From Phycisphaerae bacterium (GTDB taxonomy: Bacteria; Planctomycetota; Phycisphaerae; UBA1845; PWPN01), in contig JAUCQB010000181.1 of the NCBI GenBank assembly GCA_030372985.1, forward strand, positions 1-38,522: a stretch of 38,522 nucleotides of DNA, given 5' to 3'. The first letter of the stretch is position 1, and every line of letters begins with the position of its first letter. The notes under the pieces were generated by a model. That model saw nothing but the letters and a program-made list of their open reading frames with translations. It did not search any database and was not told where the DNA came from. Of this stretch, positions 16,757-25,277 are shown one piece after another. The position numbers and the translations under genes are program-made.

Positions 16757-17239
16757 ATGGCTCGGCTGGGACGAAAAGCGCGAATAGCTAAGTGGGCGGG
16801 AGTGATCGTGTCGATCCTTATCGCCATTACCTGGGCTGTATCCTTGCGATGGGTACTGGCCTACACCAGACAAACACATCCGGCTGTCATAGCCAAGACA
16901 GGCACGACGCTTGCCTCTGGGCGGGTCATGTGGCTGCGCTGTGGGTGCGTGATGTGCGACGCAAACAGGCCCCTTGACCCCAGACGGGGATGGCATACAT
17001 TCTGGACCCGGGAACCGCCCCAATGGCGTCCGGTCATGCAACTCGGCTTCATACGATTGCCCTTGTGGATCCCATTCCTGTTCTTTGCCATCCCTACCGT
17101 TTACTTGTGGTGGATTGATCGTCGCCGCATACCACCCGGTCATTGTCAGAAGTGCGGCTACAACCTGACCGGCAACGTGAGCGGCGTGTGTCCCGAGTGC
17201 GGCGAGAAGGCGGATGCTCAAGTCGCTCCGAAGGGGTAG
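16757..17239 (+). CDS. Membrane protein with C-terminal zinc ribbon, tandem copy 1
   Basis: The 160-residue protein has a basic N-terminus (MARLGRKARIAKW), a membrane helix at about 12-34, a variable middle, a second hydrophobic segment at about 101-119 (PLWIPFLFFAIPTVYLWW), then DRRRIPPGHC and a four-cysteine zinc ribbon (C130, C133, C145, C148; GYNLTGNVSGVC between the pairs). This ribbon tail is common in Phycisphaerae membrane proteins. Both termini should be on the cytoplasmic side. A paralogue starts nine bases downstream. There is no clear ribosome site, but the bases before the ATG are nearly the same in both copies. Function unknown. Confidence 0.85.
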   Translation: MARLGRKARIAKWAGVIVSILIAITWAVSLRWVLAYTRQTHPAVIAKTGTTLASGRVMWLRCGCVMCDANRPLDPRRGWHTFWTREPPQWRPVMQLGFIRLPLWIPFLFFAIPTVYLWWIDRRRIPPGHCQKCGYNLTGNVSGVCPECGEKADAQVAPKG

Positions 17240-17248
17240 GATGTCGCC

Positions 17249-17755
17249 ATGGCTCGGCTGGGACGAAAAGGGCGGATACTTAAATGGGCGGGGCTGGTCA
17301 TCATCGCGCTGATCACTGTCTCATGGGCGGTATCCATCAGGTGGATGGTGTGGTATCACAGGGTCGATCTAAACGCCCCAGCACCGCCTGGCATGAACGC
17401 CAGTGGTTTCTTCGGTTCCATGGGCAGCGTGTATCTATGCAGGGGGCGAGTGGTGTGCGCTGACTTTTGTTCTGCTCGCAGACCCTATCCTCAGTATGCG
17501 AGACCGGGTCCGGGGATCGGTCGAGCGTCGACGTTCAACTTGCCGCTGATGCGCAAGAGCAGGCAAATCAACGCTGAGTGTCCTCTCTGGATGCCCTTGG
17601 TCTTTTTTGCGATCCCCACCGTTTATCTGTTCTGGCATGACCGCCGCATCCCGCCCGGCCACTGCCAGAGCTGTGGCTACAACCTGACCGGCAACGTGAG
17701 CGGCGTGTGTCCGGAGTGCGGGGAGAAGGTCATCGCCGGCGCCCGCAAGGCGTAG
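17249..17755 (+). CDS. Membrane protein with C-terminal zinc ribbon, tandem copy 2
   Basis: The 168-residue paralogue of the preceding gene has the same plan: MARLGRKGRILKW, membrane helix about 12-34, variable middle with extra cysteines (C64, C70, C74), a second hydrophobic segment (PLWMPLVFFAIPTVYLFW, about 112-129) and a zinc ribbon (C139, C142, C154, C157). The first 22 coding bases and most of the ribbon codons are identical to copy 1, while the middles share almost nothing. The pair is probably one operon. Function unknown. Confidence 0.85.
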   Translation: MARLGRKGRILKWAGLVIIALITVSWAVSIRWMVWYHRVDLNAPAPPGMNASGFFGSMGSVYLCRGRVVCADFCSARRPYPQYARPGPGIGRASTFNLPLMRKSRQINAECPLWMPLVFFAIPTVYLFWHDRRIPPGHCQSCGYNLTGNVSGVCPECGEKVIAGARKA

Positions 17756-17831
17756 ATGGCGCTTGAGCCACGGAAAGCTTGGATACCCAGGCGGGACGAC
17801 AAATGCTCGTGAACGGATCCAGTCTTCTGTC

Positions 17832-17913
17832 GCCCCTTCGGGGCTGATTAGCCCTGGCGATCTTCCTACCAGAGGCTCGCGCCTCTGGCTACATACCTGA
17901 GCCCCTTCGGGGC
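17832..17913. repeat. Three hairpins, two of GCCCC-TTC-GGGGC type
   Basis: GCCCC-TTC-GGGGC is found at 17832-17844 and again at 17901-17913. Between them lies CCAGAGGC-TCGC-GCCTCTGG at 17869-17888 (8-bp stem). They sit between two convergent genes, upstream of the composite hairpin element at 17943-18052. They may protect mRNA 3' ends or be mobile palindromes. Confidence 0.6.
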
Positions 17914-17942
17914 AGCACGTGTTTAGCGTGCAAGAGGCCGCT

Positions 17943-18052
17943 GGCCCCAGAATCCCTTCTGGGGCCTTTCGTGTGGAGGATTCCTATCCTCATCCTCATC
18001 AAACGCGGAACGGATTCCGCCACGCGAGGCGGCCCGGAAGGGATTCCGGGCC
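17943..18052. repeat. Composite hairpin element, copy A
   Basis: Four stem-loops in order: 17943-17966 (10-bp stem, loop TCCC), 17976-17991 (GAGGAT-TCCT-ATCCTC), 18005-18020 (GCGGAA-CGGA-TTCCGC) and 18031-18052 (9-bp stem, loop GGGA). The same order of loop types appears in copy B at 22891-22997 with changed but still pairing stems. Confidence 0.65.
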
Positions 18053-18240
18053 GAGCAGCCCACGCCGCACATGCCAAATACGTACTTGGGGCACGAAGGC
18101 CGTCAGTAGCCCGTTTCTATTCCAGCTTCGGCCTTGTCCTGAACAAGAAGACACTGGCGGGCAAGCCCCTCGATCCATGCTCGGGATGGAAACCGCCAGT
18201 GGCACCCGCCCAGAGTCTCATGCACCCGACTTCGGCAGCG

Positions 18241-20550
18241 TCAGTCCACCGTCGGGTCGTAGAACACCTGGATCTCGCTGCAACTGGCGGAGTTCTGGGC
18301 GGGTTTGTTGCCGGCGGCGGGGGTGCCGGTTACCCGGACTCGGAAGGCGGGCTCGCGCTTGTCCTTGGGGATGACCACGCGGAAGGCCTGGCCGTCGGTC
18401 AGTGTGCTGGGGTTCTCCGCAGTCGTGGCGGGGTAGTCAGTGATCGAGGCCACTTCCGTGTAGTCGTGCCAGCTCTTGAACAGGATCTTCGGCTTGCCCT
18501 TGCTGGTGTCGAACCATCCGCCGGTGGGCGTGGCTTTGCCGTGGCGGAAGATGATGACGTTGAACTTGGTGTGCCAGCCGGCGTCGACCTCGAACCAGTC
18601 CTGGTCACGCTTCTCGCCGTTGTCGGTGTTGGTGAAGGTGGCCGTGGAGTTGTCGGCAAAGGATCCGCGGTTGGACCCCAGCCGTGAGGTGTTTTCGTGG
18701 ACCTGGGTGAAGAGGGAGATGCCGTTGGGGTTGTGGCGGGCGCGGTCGACCAGCCAGACGCTGAAGTAGTCCCTCACGCCGGCATCTGCGAAGGGCAGCA
18801 GTGTGATCTGGGCGGGCTTCCACGAGCCGTCGGCTTGGCGGATATGGCCGTTGACCTTCGCCATCCACTGATCGCCCGTCTTGACCAGCTGCGGGGCCAG
18901 CGACTTGAGATCCATGTCGAAGGCGCAGTTGATCGCTCCGGGCACGTCGCGGTTGGCATGGAGATCAAACGCATAGATCATCGGGCCATACTGCAGAGCG
19001 AACAGGCCGGTGTTGGCGCTGGTGCCCTCGATGATTCGCCAGGAGAGGTGGAGGTCGATATCCATTTCGAGCGGAGTGCCCCGTACGAGGACGTTGAACA
19101 TCTTCTCAGACAATGCGTCGAGGGGTACCGGCTGCCCGTTGGTACTGATCGCTGGCTTGGAGGCCGAGGCGGGCAGACGCACGGACAAGCTGTAGCCCTT
19201 CCATCCCTCGGTGGTCGCCTTGATGCGGACTGTGCTTGAGAAGGGGTAATCAGTGTGCTGCTCGATACGGGCCTTCTGGCTGTTGGGCAGGGTGGTTTCC
19301 AGCGTGCTTTCGCCGATCAGGTTCACGAGCACTCTGTCCTGCGTCGGCGGAGCGCTCCATCGAAGGTAGTACATTGACGGGATGATGGCCAACGCCCGCG
19401 GGCCGCTGGAGATGCAGCAGCCGAGAAGATCCATGTAGAACTTGTGACCCCACATGGGCGTGTAGTAGCAGATCTGCTCGCCGTCGGGCCGCTGGCAGGC
19501 GAGGAGGTGATTGAAGATGAGGTTCTCGGCCGCGCCGACGTATTTCACGTCACCAGTGCTGATTGTGCGTTGCAGATCGCGATAGAGCTGCATCAGGCTC
19601 ATGGTGACGCAGGTTTCGGCAACATGGCCGGCGTTGGGCAGGTATCCTTCGTCCCTGAAGTGCTCGCCGAATGTGCAGCCGCCGGTGATGCAGAGGCGGT
19701 GCCGGATAATGTCGTCGCCGGCCGCCGTCACGGCTTGCAGCAGCCGGTCATCGCCGCTGATGCGGTATAGATCGATCATTCCGATGATGTCCGACAGCAT
19801 CTCGTAGGCCTTGGCGTTGGCCACCTGCTGGACATTGCCGTTCTGAAGGAGAGTGCTGACGATCCTCGGCCCGTCGGGTCGCTCGGTGGCCTCCACGATG
19901 TACTTGGCGAAGTCAAGATACCGCTGTTCCTCGGTCCGGCGGTACAACATTAATACCGGCTGCAGAACGCTGGCGGAGGCCATGCCCGAGTGCTCGCCGG
20001 CCTTGAGGATGTCGCGTTTGCCGGGGCCAAAGGTGCCGACGAGCAGGTCGCCCATCTTTCGGCATGCTCCTATCGCGGCGACGTCGCCGGTCACGTCGTA
20101 GTAGTCGAGCAGCCCGAGCATGTTGTATTTGTGGATCCAGACGTCCCAGCCCGTCCAGCGGTCCTGCTCCGCGTAGGTGCCGAGGTAACCGTCGGGCATC
20201 TGGGTGGCGATCAGGCCGCCGGCCACACGCTTGAGTTTGGCGAGCATCTGCTCGTCACGCGAGTAAGCGTACGTCCATGACGCGGCCGAGAGCCACTTGC
20301 CGATGTGCTCGCCGATCCAGGCGCTCTGCTTGGGGCTGCGCTCGCGGAACGGCTGCAGCAGGGCGTTTTCGTCCTTGTGCATCAGGATGCCGCGAAGATT
20401 GCGGTCGAGGCGATGGCCGACGTAACCGCCGATCTTGACGTCGGCCGGGGGGACCGGTTCCATGGCATTGGGACGCTCCTCGCGCACAGGGGCAGCATAC
20501 AGGTTTCCCGGCACGGTCAACAGGGCGATCATCGCGACGGATTGTGACAT
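18241..20550 (-). CDS. Glycoside hydrolase family 127 protein (beta-L-arabinofuranosidase-like)
   Basis: The 769-residue protein belongs to the DUF1680/GH127 (alpha,alpha)6-barrel group, whose founding member HypBA1 removes beta-L-arabinofuranose using a cysteine nucleophile held by zinc. The four zinc ligands of that family are present: Glu312 and Cys314 (AETCVTM) and Cys378-Cys379 (GCCISSGPR). WIGEHIGKWLSAASW, GYLGTY and WDVWIHKYNMLGLLDYY are also family marks. A hydrophobic N-terminus (IALLTVPGNLYAAP) suggests export. Residues beyond about 600 form an extra beta-rich tail. The start ATG 20550 has GGGAG upstream. The related GH146 and similar families cannot be excluded. Likely role: trimming plant or algal polysaccharide side chains. 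Confidence 0.88.
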   Translation of the reverse strand: MSQSVAMIALLTVPGNLYAAPVREERPNAMEPVPPADVKIGGYVGHRLDRNLRGILMHKDENALLQPFRERSPKQSAWIGEHIGKWLSAASWTYAYSRDEQMLAKLKRVAGGLIATQMPDGYLGTYAEQDRWTGWDVWIHKYNMLGLLDYYDVTGDVAAIGACRKMGDLLVGTFGPGKRDILKAGEHSGMASASVLQPVLMLYRRTEEQRYLDFAKYIVEATERPDGPRIVSTLLQNGNVQQVANAKAYEMLSDIIGMIDLYRISGDDRLLQAVTAAGDDIIRHRLCITGGCTFGEHFRDEGYLPNAGHVAETCVTMSLMQLYRDLQRTISTGDVKYVGAAENLIFNHLLACQRPDGEQICYYTPMWGHKFYMDLLGCCISSGPRALAIIPSMYYLRWSAPPTQDRVLVNLIGESTLETTLPNSQKARIEQHTDYPFSSTVRIKATTEGWKGYSLSVRLPASASKPAISTNGQPVPLDALSEKMFNVLVRGTPLEMDIDLHLSWRIIEGTSANTGLFALQYGPMIYAFDLHANRDVPGAINCAFDMDLKSLAPQLVKTGDQWMAKVNGHIRQADGSWKPAQITLLPFADAGVRDYFSVWLVDRARHNPNGISLFTQVHENTSRLGSNRGSFADNSTATFTNTDNGEKRDQDWFEVDAGWHTKFNVIIFRHGKATPTGGWFDTSKGKPKILFKSWHDYTEVASITDYPATTAENPSTLTDGQAFRVVIPKDKREPAFRVRVTGTPAAGNKPAQNSASCSEIQVFYDPTVD

Positions 20551-20729
20551 GACATCGTCTCCCGGTTCGTCGATTTCGCAGGTTGTGGCTCTTGGAATCT
20601 CTCGTGTGATTCCGGTTTCTCAGCGGCAGGTCTGCGCCACCCCCGGTGGCTCCGACCGTGCCCCACATCGGCTCCGACCATGTCGTACATGGGCGTCGAT
20701 CGTGCCCTGCCGTTTTCGCGCTCGCGAGA

Positions 20730-22559
20730 TCACGATTCGGCAGCGGTGGCTTCTCGCCGGGCGGCCTGTCTGCGGGCATTCTCGTCGAGCAGGCGCTTGC
20801 GCAGGCGGAGCCCATCGGGCGTGACCTCGACCAACTCGTCGTCCTCAATGAACTCCAGGGCCATCTCCAGGGTCATCTCTCGTGGAGGTTTGAGTACGAC
20901 GGTCTTGTCGGCGGAAGCCGCCCGGATGTTGGTCATCCGTTTGGCCCGACAGACGTTCACCTCGATATCCTTGTCTTTGCAGTGCTCGCCGACGATCTGG
21001 CCCGCGTAGACCTGGTCGGTCGGCTTGACGAAGAACGCTCCGCGGTCTGCCAGGTTGTCCAGGGCGTAGGCGGTGACCTGGCCGGCGTCGCTGGCGATGA
21101 GCGATCCGCTGCTGCGTCCGGGAATGCTGCCGCGGAAGGGCTCATATTCATGGAAGTTGTGGTGCATGATGACGGTGCCGTTGGTGGCGGTGAGCAGCCG
21201 GTTGCGGGCCCCGATCAGGCCCCGGGCAGGGACGGTGAACTCGATGTGCGTGTACTCGCCCCGTGTTTCCATCTTCGCGCACACGGCCCGGCGGCCGCCC
21301 ATGAGTTCCATCACCGACCCGACATACTTCGGCGGCACCTCGATCGCACACAGCTCGATCGGCTCGGTCATCTTGCCATCGCGTTCGTGGAAGATGACCT
21401 TGGGTTTGCCCACCGCCAGCTCGTAGCCTTCGCGGCGCATGTTCTCGACAAGCACGGAAAGGTGCAGCAGCCCGCGACCGGAGACGTGGAACTCCTCGGG
21501 CGTGAGGCCCGGCTCGACGCGGAGGGATACGTTGCTCTGCAGTTCTTTGTCCAGACGGTCGCGCAGATGGCGGCTGGTAAGGAACTTGCCCGACCGGCCG
21601 GCGAACGGCGAGTCGTTGACCCGGAAGGTCATGTGGAGGGTCGGCTCGTCGACGCGGATCAGGGGCAGCGGTTCGGGGTGATCGGGGTCAACGATGGTGT
21701 TGCCGATGTCCACCGAGTCGAGCCCGACGATCGCGCAGATGTCGCCGGCAGTCACCTCGTCGACCCGGCGGCGCCCGAGGCCGTCAAAGGCGTAGATTTC
21801 GCCGATCTTCTCGGGTTTCTGCTCGCCGTTTCGGCAGAGGACCGTCACCGGCTGCCCGGCTTTCAGGCGTCCGCGGAAGACGCGTCCGATGCCGATGCGG
21901 CCGACGTAGTCGCTGTAGTCCAGCGTGGTGATGAGCATCTGCAGGGGGCCGCCCAGGTCGACCTCAGCAGGGGGGACCTGTTTGAGGATCATCTCGAACA
22001 GAGGGTAGATGTCGTTCGGGTGCTCGTCGGGCGAAGTCGAGGCCCAGCCGTGCGTGGCGGAGGTGTAGATGACCGGAAAGTCGGCGGTCTCATCATTTGC
22101 TCCGAGCTCCAGGAAGAGGTCAAGCGTCTCGTGGTGGACGTCGTGAGGGCGGGCGTCGGGCCGGTCCATCTTGTTGATCACGACCAGCGGTTTCAGGCCG
22201 TATTCGAAGGCTTTGCGGAGCACGAAACGCGTCTGCGGCATGGGGCCCTCGAAGGCGTCGATCAGCAGCAGGGCCCCGTCCGCCATTTTCAGAACTCGTT
22301 CGACCTCGCCGCCGAAATCGGCGTGGCCGGGAGTGTCGATGAGGTTGATCTTGGTGTCCTTGTAGCGGATGGCGATGTTCTTGGCGAGGATGGTGATGCC
22401 CCGCTCGCGCTCCAGGTCGGTGGAGTCGAGGATGCGCTCGCCCTTGAGCTCGGCGTCGCGGAACTGCCCGCACTGACGGAGCATCTGGTCGACGAGGGTG
22501 GTTTTGCCGTGATCCACGTGGGCGATGATCGCCACGTTACGAATGTCGTCTCTCTTCAC
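20730..22559 (-). CDS. typA: Ribosome-associated GTPase TypA/BipA
   Basis: The 609-residue translation-factor-type GTPase binds the ribosome and helps large-subunit assembly and stress or cold adaptation in other bacteria. The start is GTG 22559-22557 ([22 protein letters not shown]) with GGGA upstream. All GTP motifs are visible: G1 [10 protein letters not shown]2 RGITI, G3 DTPGHADF, G4 NKMD and a G5 TSA-type segment. The elongation-factor-like domains follow, and the TypA-specific C-terminal part includes [22 protein letters not shown] and [20 protein letters not shown]. The length is as expected. A 180-base gap separates its end from the GH127 start, so it is probably its own unit. Confidence 0.97.
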   Translation of the reverse strand: MKRDDIRNVAIIAHVDHGKTTLVDQMLRQCGQFRDAELKGERILDSTDLERERGITILAKNIAIRYKDTKINLIDTPGHADFGGEVERVLKMADGALLLIDAFEGPMPQTRFVLRKAFEYGLKPLVVINKMDRPDARPHDVHHETLDLFLELGANDETADFPVIYTSATHGWASTSPDEHPNDIYPLFEMILKQVPPAEVDLGGPLQMLITTLDYSDYVGRIGIGRVFRGRLKAGQPVTVLCRNGEQKPEKIGEIYAFDGLGRRRVDEVTAGDICAIVGLDSVDIGNTIVDPDHPEPLPLIRVDEPTLHMTFRVNDSPFAGRSGKFLTSRHLRDRLDKELQSNVSLRVEPGLTPEEFHVSGRGLLHLSVLVENMRREGYELAVGKPKVIFHERDGKMTEPIELCAIEVPPKYVGSVMELMGGRRAVCAKMETRGEYTHIEFTVPARGLIGARNRLLTATNGTVIMHHNFHEYEPFRGSIPGRSSGSLIASDAGQVTAYALDNLADRGAFFVKPTDQVYAGQIVGEHCKDKDIEVNVCRAKRMTNIRAASADKTVVLKPPREMTLEMALEFIEDDELVEVTPDGLRLRKRLLDENARRQAARREATAAES

Positions 22560-22617
22560 AGTGTTTCCCTTTGGCGGAAGGCAGTGCCGGGCGCGTCTCG
22601 TGTCCACCGGCCCGAGT

Positions 22618-22644
22618 CCGTGTGCCACTGCTCTATGAGCAGTG
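22618..22644. repeat. 16-base dispersed repeat copy 2 within a perfect hairpin
   Basis: CCGTGTGCCACTGCTC at 22618-22633 is the exact reverse complement of 12893-12908. Positions 22626-22633 pair perfectly with 22637-22644 around TAT. A partial further match (CAGTGGCACAC) is at 22698-22708. All lie upstream of typA. Confidence 0.65.
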
Positions 22645-22890
22645 CCGGCTTGTGTCTCCGCTGCTGACACGGCTCGACTCAGCTCGCCGAAATCCGCAGT
22701 GGCACACAATCTACCGACAGCCTTGGCCGAGTCCGCCAGCGTCTGTCGCATGCACCCGGCTAATGCCCGCTGGTTTGACCCTTGTTACAGGCAATCATTA
22801 TACCTGCCCGGCGTCGATCTTCCATGCCTGCAGGGGGCGGCGTGGGCATGGCCCCGAACCCGGCGCCCGGCCAACCACCGGCGTCTTCGC

Positions 22891-22997
22891 TGGACCCGGA
22901 TTCCCATCTGGGTCCAACTGATTTGGGGATTCCTATCCCCGTTTGCTGAATGCATAGACCTCAACCGGCGGCGCGCCCCGAAACGGATTCCGGGGCG
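22891..22997. repeat. Composite hairpin element, copy B
   Basis: Three stem-loops in the same order as copy A: 22891-22916 (11-bp stem with one G-U, loop TCCC), 22925-22940 (GGGGAT-TCCT-ATCCCC) and 22974-22997 (stem with one mismatch, loop CGGA). It ends eight bases from the stop of the beta-helix gene. The rest of the 22560-23004 gap shows only the 16-base repeat. Confidence 0.65.
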
Positions 22998-23004
22998 AGC
23001 GAAG

Positions 23005-24222
23005 TCACTTGGATAGGACGTTCCGGTCAGGCAGGGAGATTGTGCCGCACCGCGTGGCAACTGCCGGTCCGGCGAATTTGCCCTTGATCGCCTCGATGTT
23101 GACGGTGGCGCCGGTTGTGGCCTCGATCTGACCCAGATCCGTAAGAAACCGGCCCACGAACATCGAGCCGCTGCTGGCCCAGATGCAGTATTCGAATTGG
23201 CCGCGAAGCTCGATATCGTTGCAGGTGAAGGTGCTGGCCTTCTGGAGGGCAATGGCCATGCTGTTGTTGCCCTCGATGGTGACCTGCGCACCCTCGCCGA
23301 GGATGTGCCCGTCGTGCTCCAGGCCGATGGGCGTGTTCCGCTTCTGCCGGGCGCGGAGCACCAGCTTGGAGTTGTGCAGATCAATCCTCCCGCCGTTGTT
23401 GATCGCCAGGTTGTTCGACTGCTCGCTCCAGTTGGTGATCCGGGCGGTCTCGCAGCCCAGCCGGATACAGCCGTAGTAGCTGGCCGACAGGCTGCCGTTG
23501 CCCATGTCGAGCGATGAACCGTCGCGCTGCGCGAATTGCACGAGGCCGTGGTCGGTGGCGATGATTCCACAGAAGGATTCCTCGCCGGTCTGCTCATGGA
23601 GGTGCTCGTTGAGCCGGATGGCTCCGTACAGCAGGACCTTGCCGCCGCGGTCAGCGTAAATACCCGCGTCCGTCACGCTGCGCGTCCGGAACGTGACGTT
23701 CTTCAGGCCGGCAAGTCCGGGTCCGGTGACCATCACGCCTCGTCGCTGGCTGGTCGAGCCGGACCCGATCTGGACGTCTTCCAGGCGCCATTCTCCCTCA
23801 CGGACGTCGATCATGAGATCCTGGCCTTCCCAGGCCAGCACAGTGGCACCGCCCTTGTCGTCGCGCCGGCCGACGATGTCCACGCGGACGCCGGGCCGCA
23901 TTCTGCGCATCAAGTGAAGTCTGGCGGGAGGCATTTCGACGCCGCCGGTGTCGGTGTAGGTTCCCGGAGCCAGTTTGATCGTGACCGAACGAAGCAGCGG
24001 GTCAGGCAGCAAGGTGATCGCCGCGGAGATGGATCGCTTGGGACGCTCCTCTGTGCCGGGATTGCGGTCCTCGCCGTGAGTCGCGTCCACGTGGATGACC
24101 TCCGGCACGTTGACCTTCGCCGGTGAGACTGGCCGCACTCCGGGCGTGGCGGCCGGGCGCTGGGCCCCGGCGGACACGACGAGGATCAGGATGAGCGACA
24201 AGAAAAGCAAGAATCTCGACAT
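23005..24222 (-). CDS. Secreted right-handed beta-helix protein (pectate-lyase-like fold)
   Basis: The 405-residue protein starts at ATG 24222 behind a strong AGGAGGT. A signal peptide (MSRFLLFLSLILILVVSAGA) is followed by VIHVDATHGEDRNPGTEERPKRSISAAI and VTIKLAPGTYTD, the usual entry strand of DUF1565-type beta-helices. The body is a ladder of short repeating strands (GKVLLYGAIRLNE, GRIDLHNSKLVLRA, AQVTIEGNNSMAIAL, STFTCNDIELRGQFEYCIWA). Such proteins bind or cleave polysaccharide or form surface fibres. No clear catalytic Asp/Lys/Arg set of pectate lyases is visible, so enzymatic activity is not claimed. Confidence 0.8.
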   Translation of the reverse strand: MSRFLLFLSLILILVVSAGAQRPAATPGVRPVSPAKVNVPEVIHVDATHGEDRNPGTEERPKRSISAAITLLPDPLLRSVTIKLAPGTYTDTGGVEMPPARLHLMRRMRPGVRVDIVGRRDDKGGATVLAWEGQDLMIDVREGEWRLEDVQIGSGSTSQRRGVMVTGPGLAGLKNVTFRTRSVTDAGIYADRGGKVLLYGAIRLNEHLHEQTGEESFCGIIATDHGLVQFAQRDGSSLDMGNGSLSASYYGCIRLGCETARITNWSEQSNNLAINNGGRIDLHNSKLVLRARQKRNTPIGLEHDGHILGEGAQVTIEGNNSMAIALQKASTFTCNDIELRGQFEYCIWASSGSMFVGRFLTDLGQIEATTGATVNIEAIKGKFAGPAVATRCGTISLPDRNVLSK

Positions 24223-24399
24223 GGTTGACCTCCTATTCGGGCTCGGCTGGGGTCCGCGGGCTGGCGGTCTCAAATACGAGTCTAACCGACACCGACAGCC
24301 ACGTTTAGATCCGGTTGGGGTTGGAGGTCTATGCTGGAAGTGGTTCTCCAAGCCACCGATGGCGTCTCCAGGTTGTGGTTCAGGTCCGGATAAATCGAC

Positions 24400-24442
24400 T
24401 TGACATCGGTGGCAGGGGAGACTAGACTAGTCATAGACTAGT
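24400..24442 (+). promoter_or_regulatory. Promoter and autoregulatory operator of the toxin-antitoxin pair
   Basis: TTGACA at 24400-24405 is separated by exactly 17 bases from TAGACT at 24423-24428, a good sigma-70 pair. The -10 is embedded in AGACTAGT direct repeats (24424-24431 and 24435-24442, 11 bases apart), and GACTAGTC at 24425-24432 is a perfect palindrome. Type II systems usually repress themselves through the antitoxin, so this is the likely operator. Confidence 0.75.
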
Positions 24443-24460
24443 TCATCCGATGGTGGAAGC

Positions 24461-24721
24461 ATGGCAAGACACGAGCAAACGAATCTTGTGGGGGCGTACG
24501 ACGCCAAGGCCCATTTCTCCGAGCTGCTGGAACGTGTCGAAAACGGCGAGGAGGTCACGATCACGCGTCATGGTTCGCCGGTGGCGAAGATGGTGCCCGT
24601 TAAGAAGTCCATGACGCCAGAAGAACGAATGGCGGCCATTCGCCGATGGCAGGAGTCTTCCAAGGGTCTCACGCTGGGTGGCCTGAAGGTTCGGGATCTG
24701 ATCAACGAGGGGCGTCCATGA
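24461..24721 (+). CDS. Type II antitoxin, Phd/YefM family
   Basis: The 86-residue protein has the Phd/YefM-type DNA-binding N-terminus: LVGAYDAKAHFSELLERVENGEEVTITRHGSPVAKMVPV. The C-terminal part (MTPEERMAAIRRWQESSKGLTLGGLKVRDLINEGRP) is the toxin-binding tail, with the LIxEGRP ending typical of antitoxins paired with PIN toxins. Its stop overlaps the toxin start in ATGA. The promoter at 24400-24428 carries repeats that fit repression by this protein. Confidence 0.92.
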   Translation: MARHEQTNLVGAYDAKAHFSELLERVENGEEVTITRHGSPVAKMVPVKKSMTPEERMAAIRRWQESSKGLTLGGLKVRDLINEGRP

Positions 24722-25137
24722 GAGCGAGCTTCGTAGTGGATTCCTCGATGGCAATGGCGTGGTGTTTCGAGGACGAGGCGACGCCCGCCACCAGGCGGCT
24801 GCTTGAGCAGATGGGGATAGAGGCGGCGGCCGTGCCGGCGTGGTGGTATCTGGAGATCACGAACGTCCTGGTGCTGGCCCAACGTAAGAAACGGATCAGT
24901 CCCGCCAAGGTCGCGCAATTCATCGCATTGGTTGAGAGCTTTGACCTAGAGGTCGACGACCAGGCGCCCAGCCGGGCGTTCGGTCATCTTCTCCCATTGT
25001 GCCGGAGTCACGAGCTGACCAGTTATGACGCGATGTACCTGGATCTCGCGCTGCGCCGCCAACTCCCGCTCGCCTCACTGGACGACGACCTTCGCGCTGC
25101 GGCGAAAGCTGTGGGCATCAGAGTTCTCGGCAAGTAG
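24718..25137 (+). CDS. vapC: Type II toxin, PIN-domain ribonuclease (VapC family)
   Basis: The 139-residue PIN-domain protein should be a Mg2+-dependent endoribonuclease held inactive by the preceding antitoxin. The acidic quartet is complete: Asp8 (FVVDSS), Glu46 (YLEITNVL), Asp104 (SYDAMYLDLA) and an Asp in ASLDDDL (122-124). ATG 24718 overlaps the antitoxin stop, giving coupled translation. The target RNA is unknown; known relatives cut initiator tRNA, other tRNAs or rRNA. All catalytic residues are intact, so the toxin is probably functional. Confidence 0.92.
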   Translation: MRASFVVDSSMAMAWCFEDEATPATRRLLEQMGIEAAAVPAWWYLEITNVLVLAQRKKRISPAKVAQFIALVESFDLEVDDQAPSRAFGHLLPLCRSHELTSYDAMYLDLALRRQLPLASLDDDLRAAAKAVGIRVLGK

Positions 25138-25277
25138 TCGATTCCGTCCCCCACCGCTTCGCGATGGGGCACCCACGGCAGTAGCCCGTCTGTGGTTTGA
25201 ACGCGGTCGCGAGAGGACGTATAGTGATGCGGCGTGATTGCCGATCCCATTGCGTCGACTTGCGAACGGATGCGCCC

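Noticed and set aside
20646..22667. A 673-residue open frame antisense to typA
   Set aside because: Same reason: typA has all its GTPase motifs on the minus strand and the antisense product is unlike any protein family I know.
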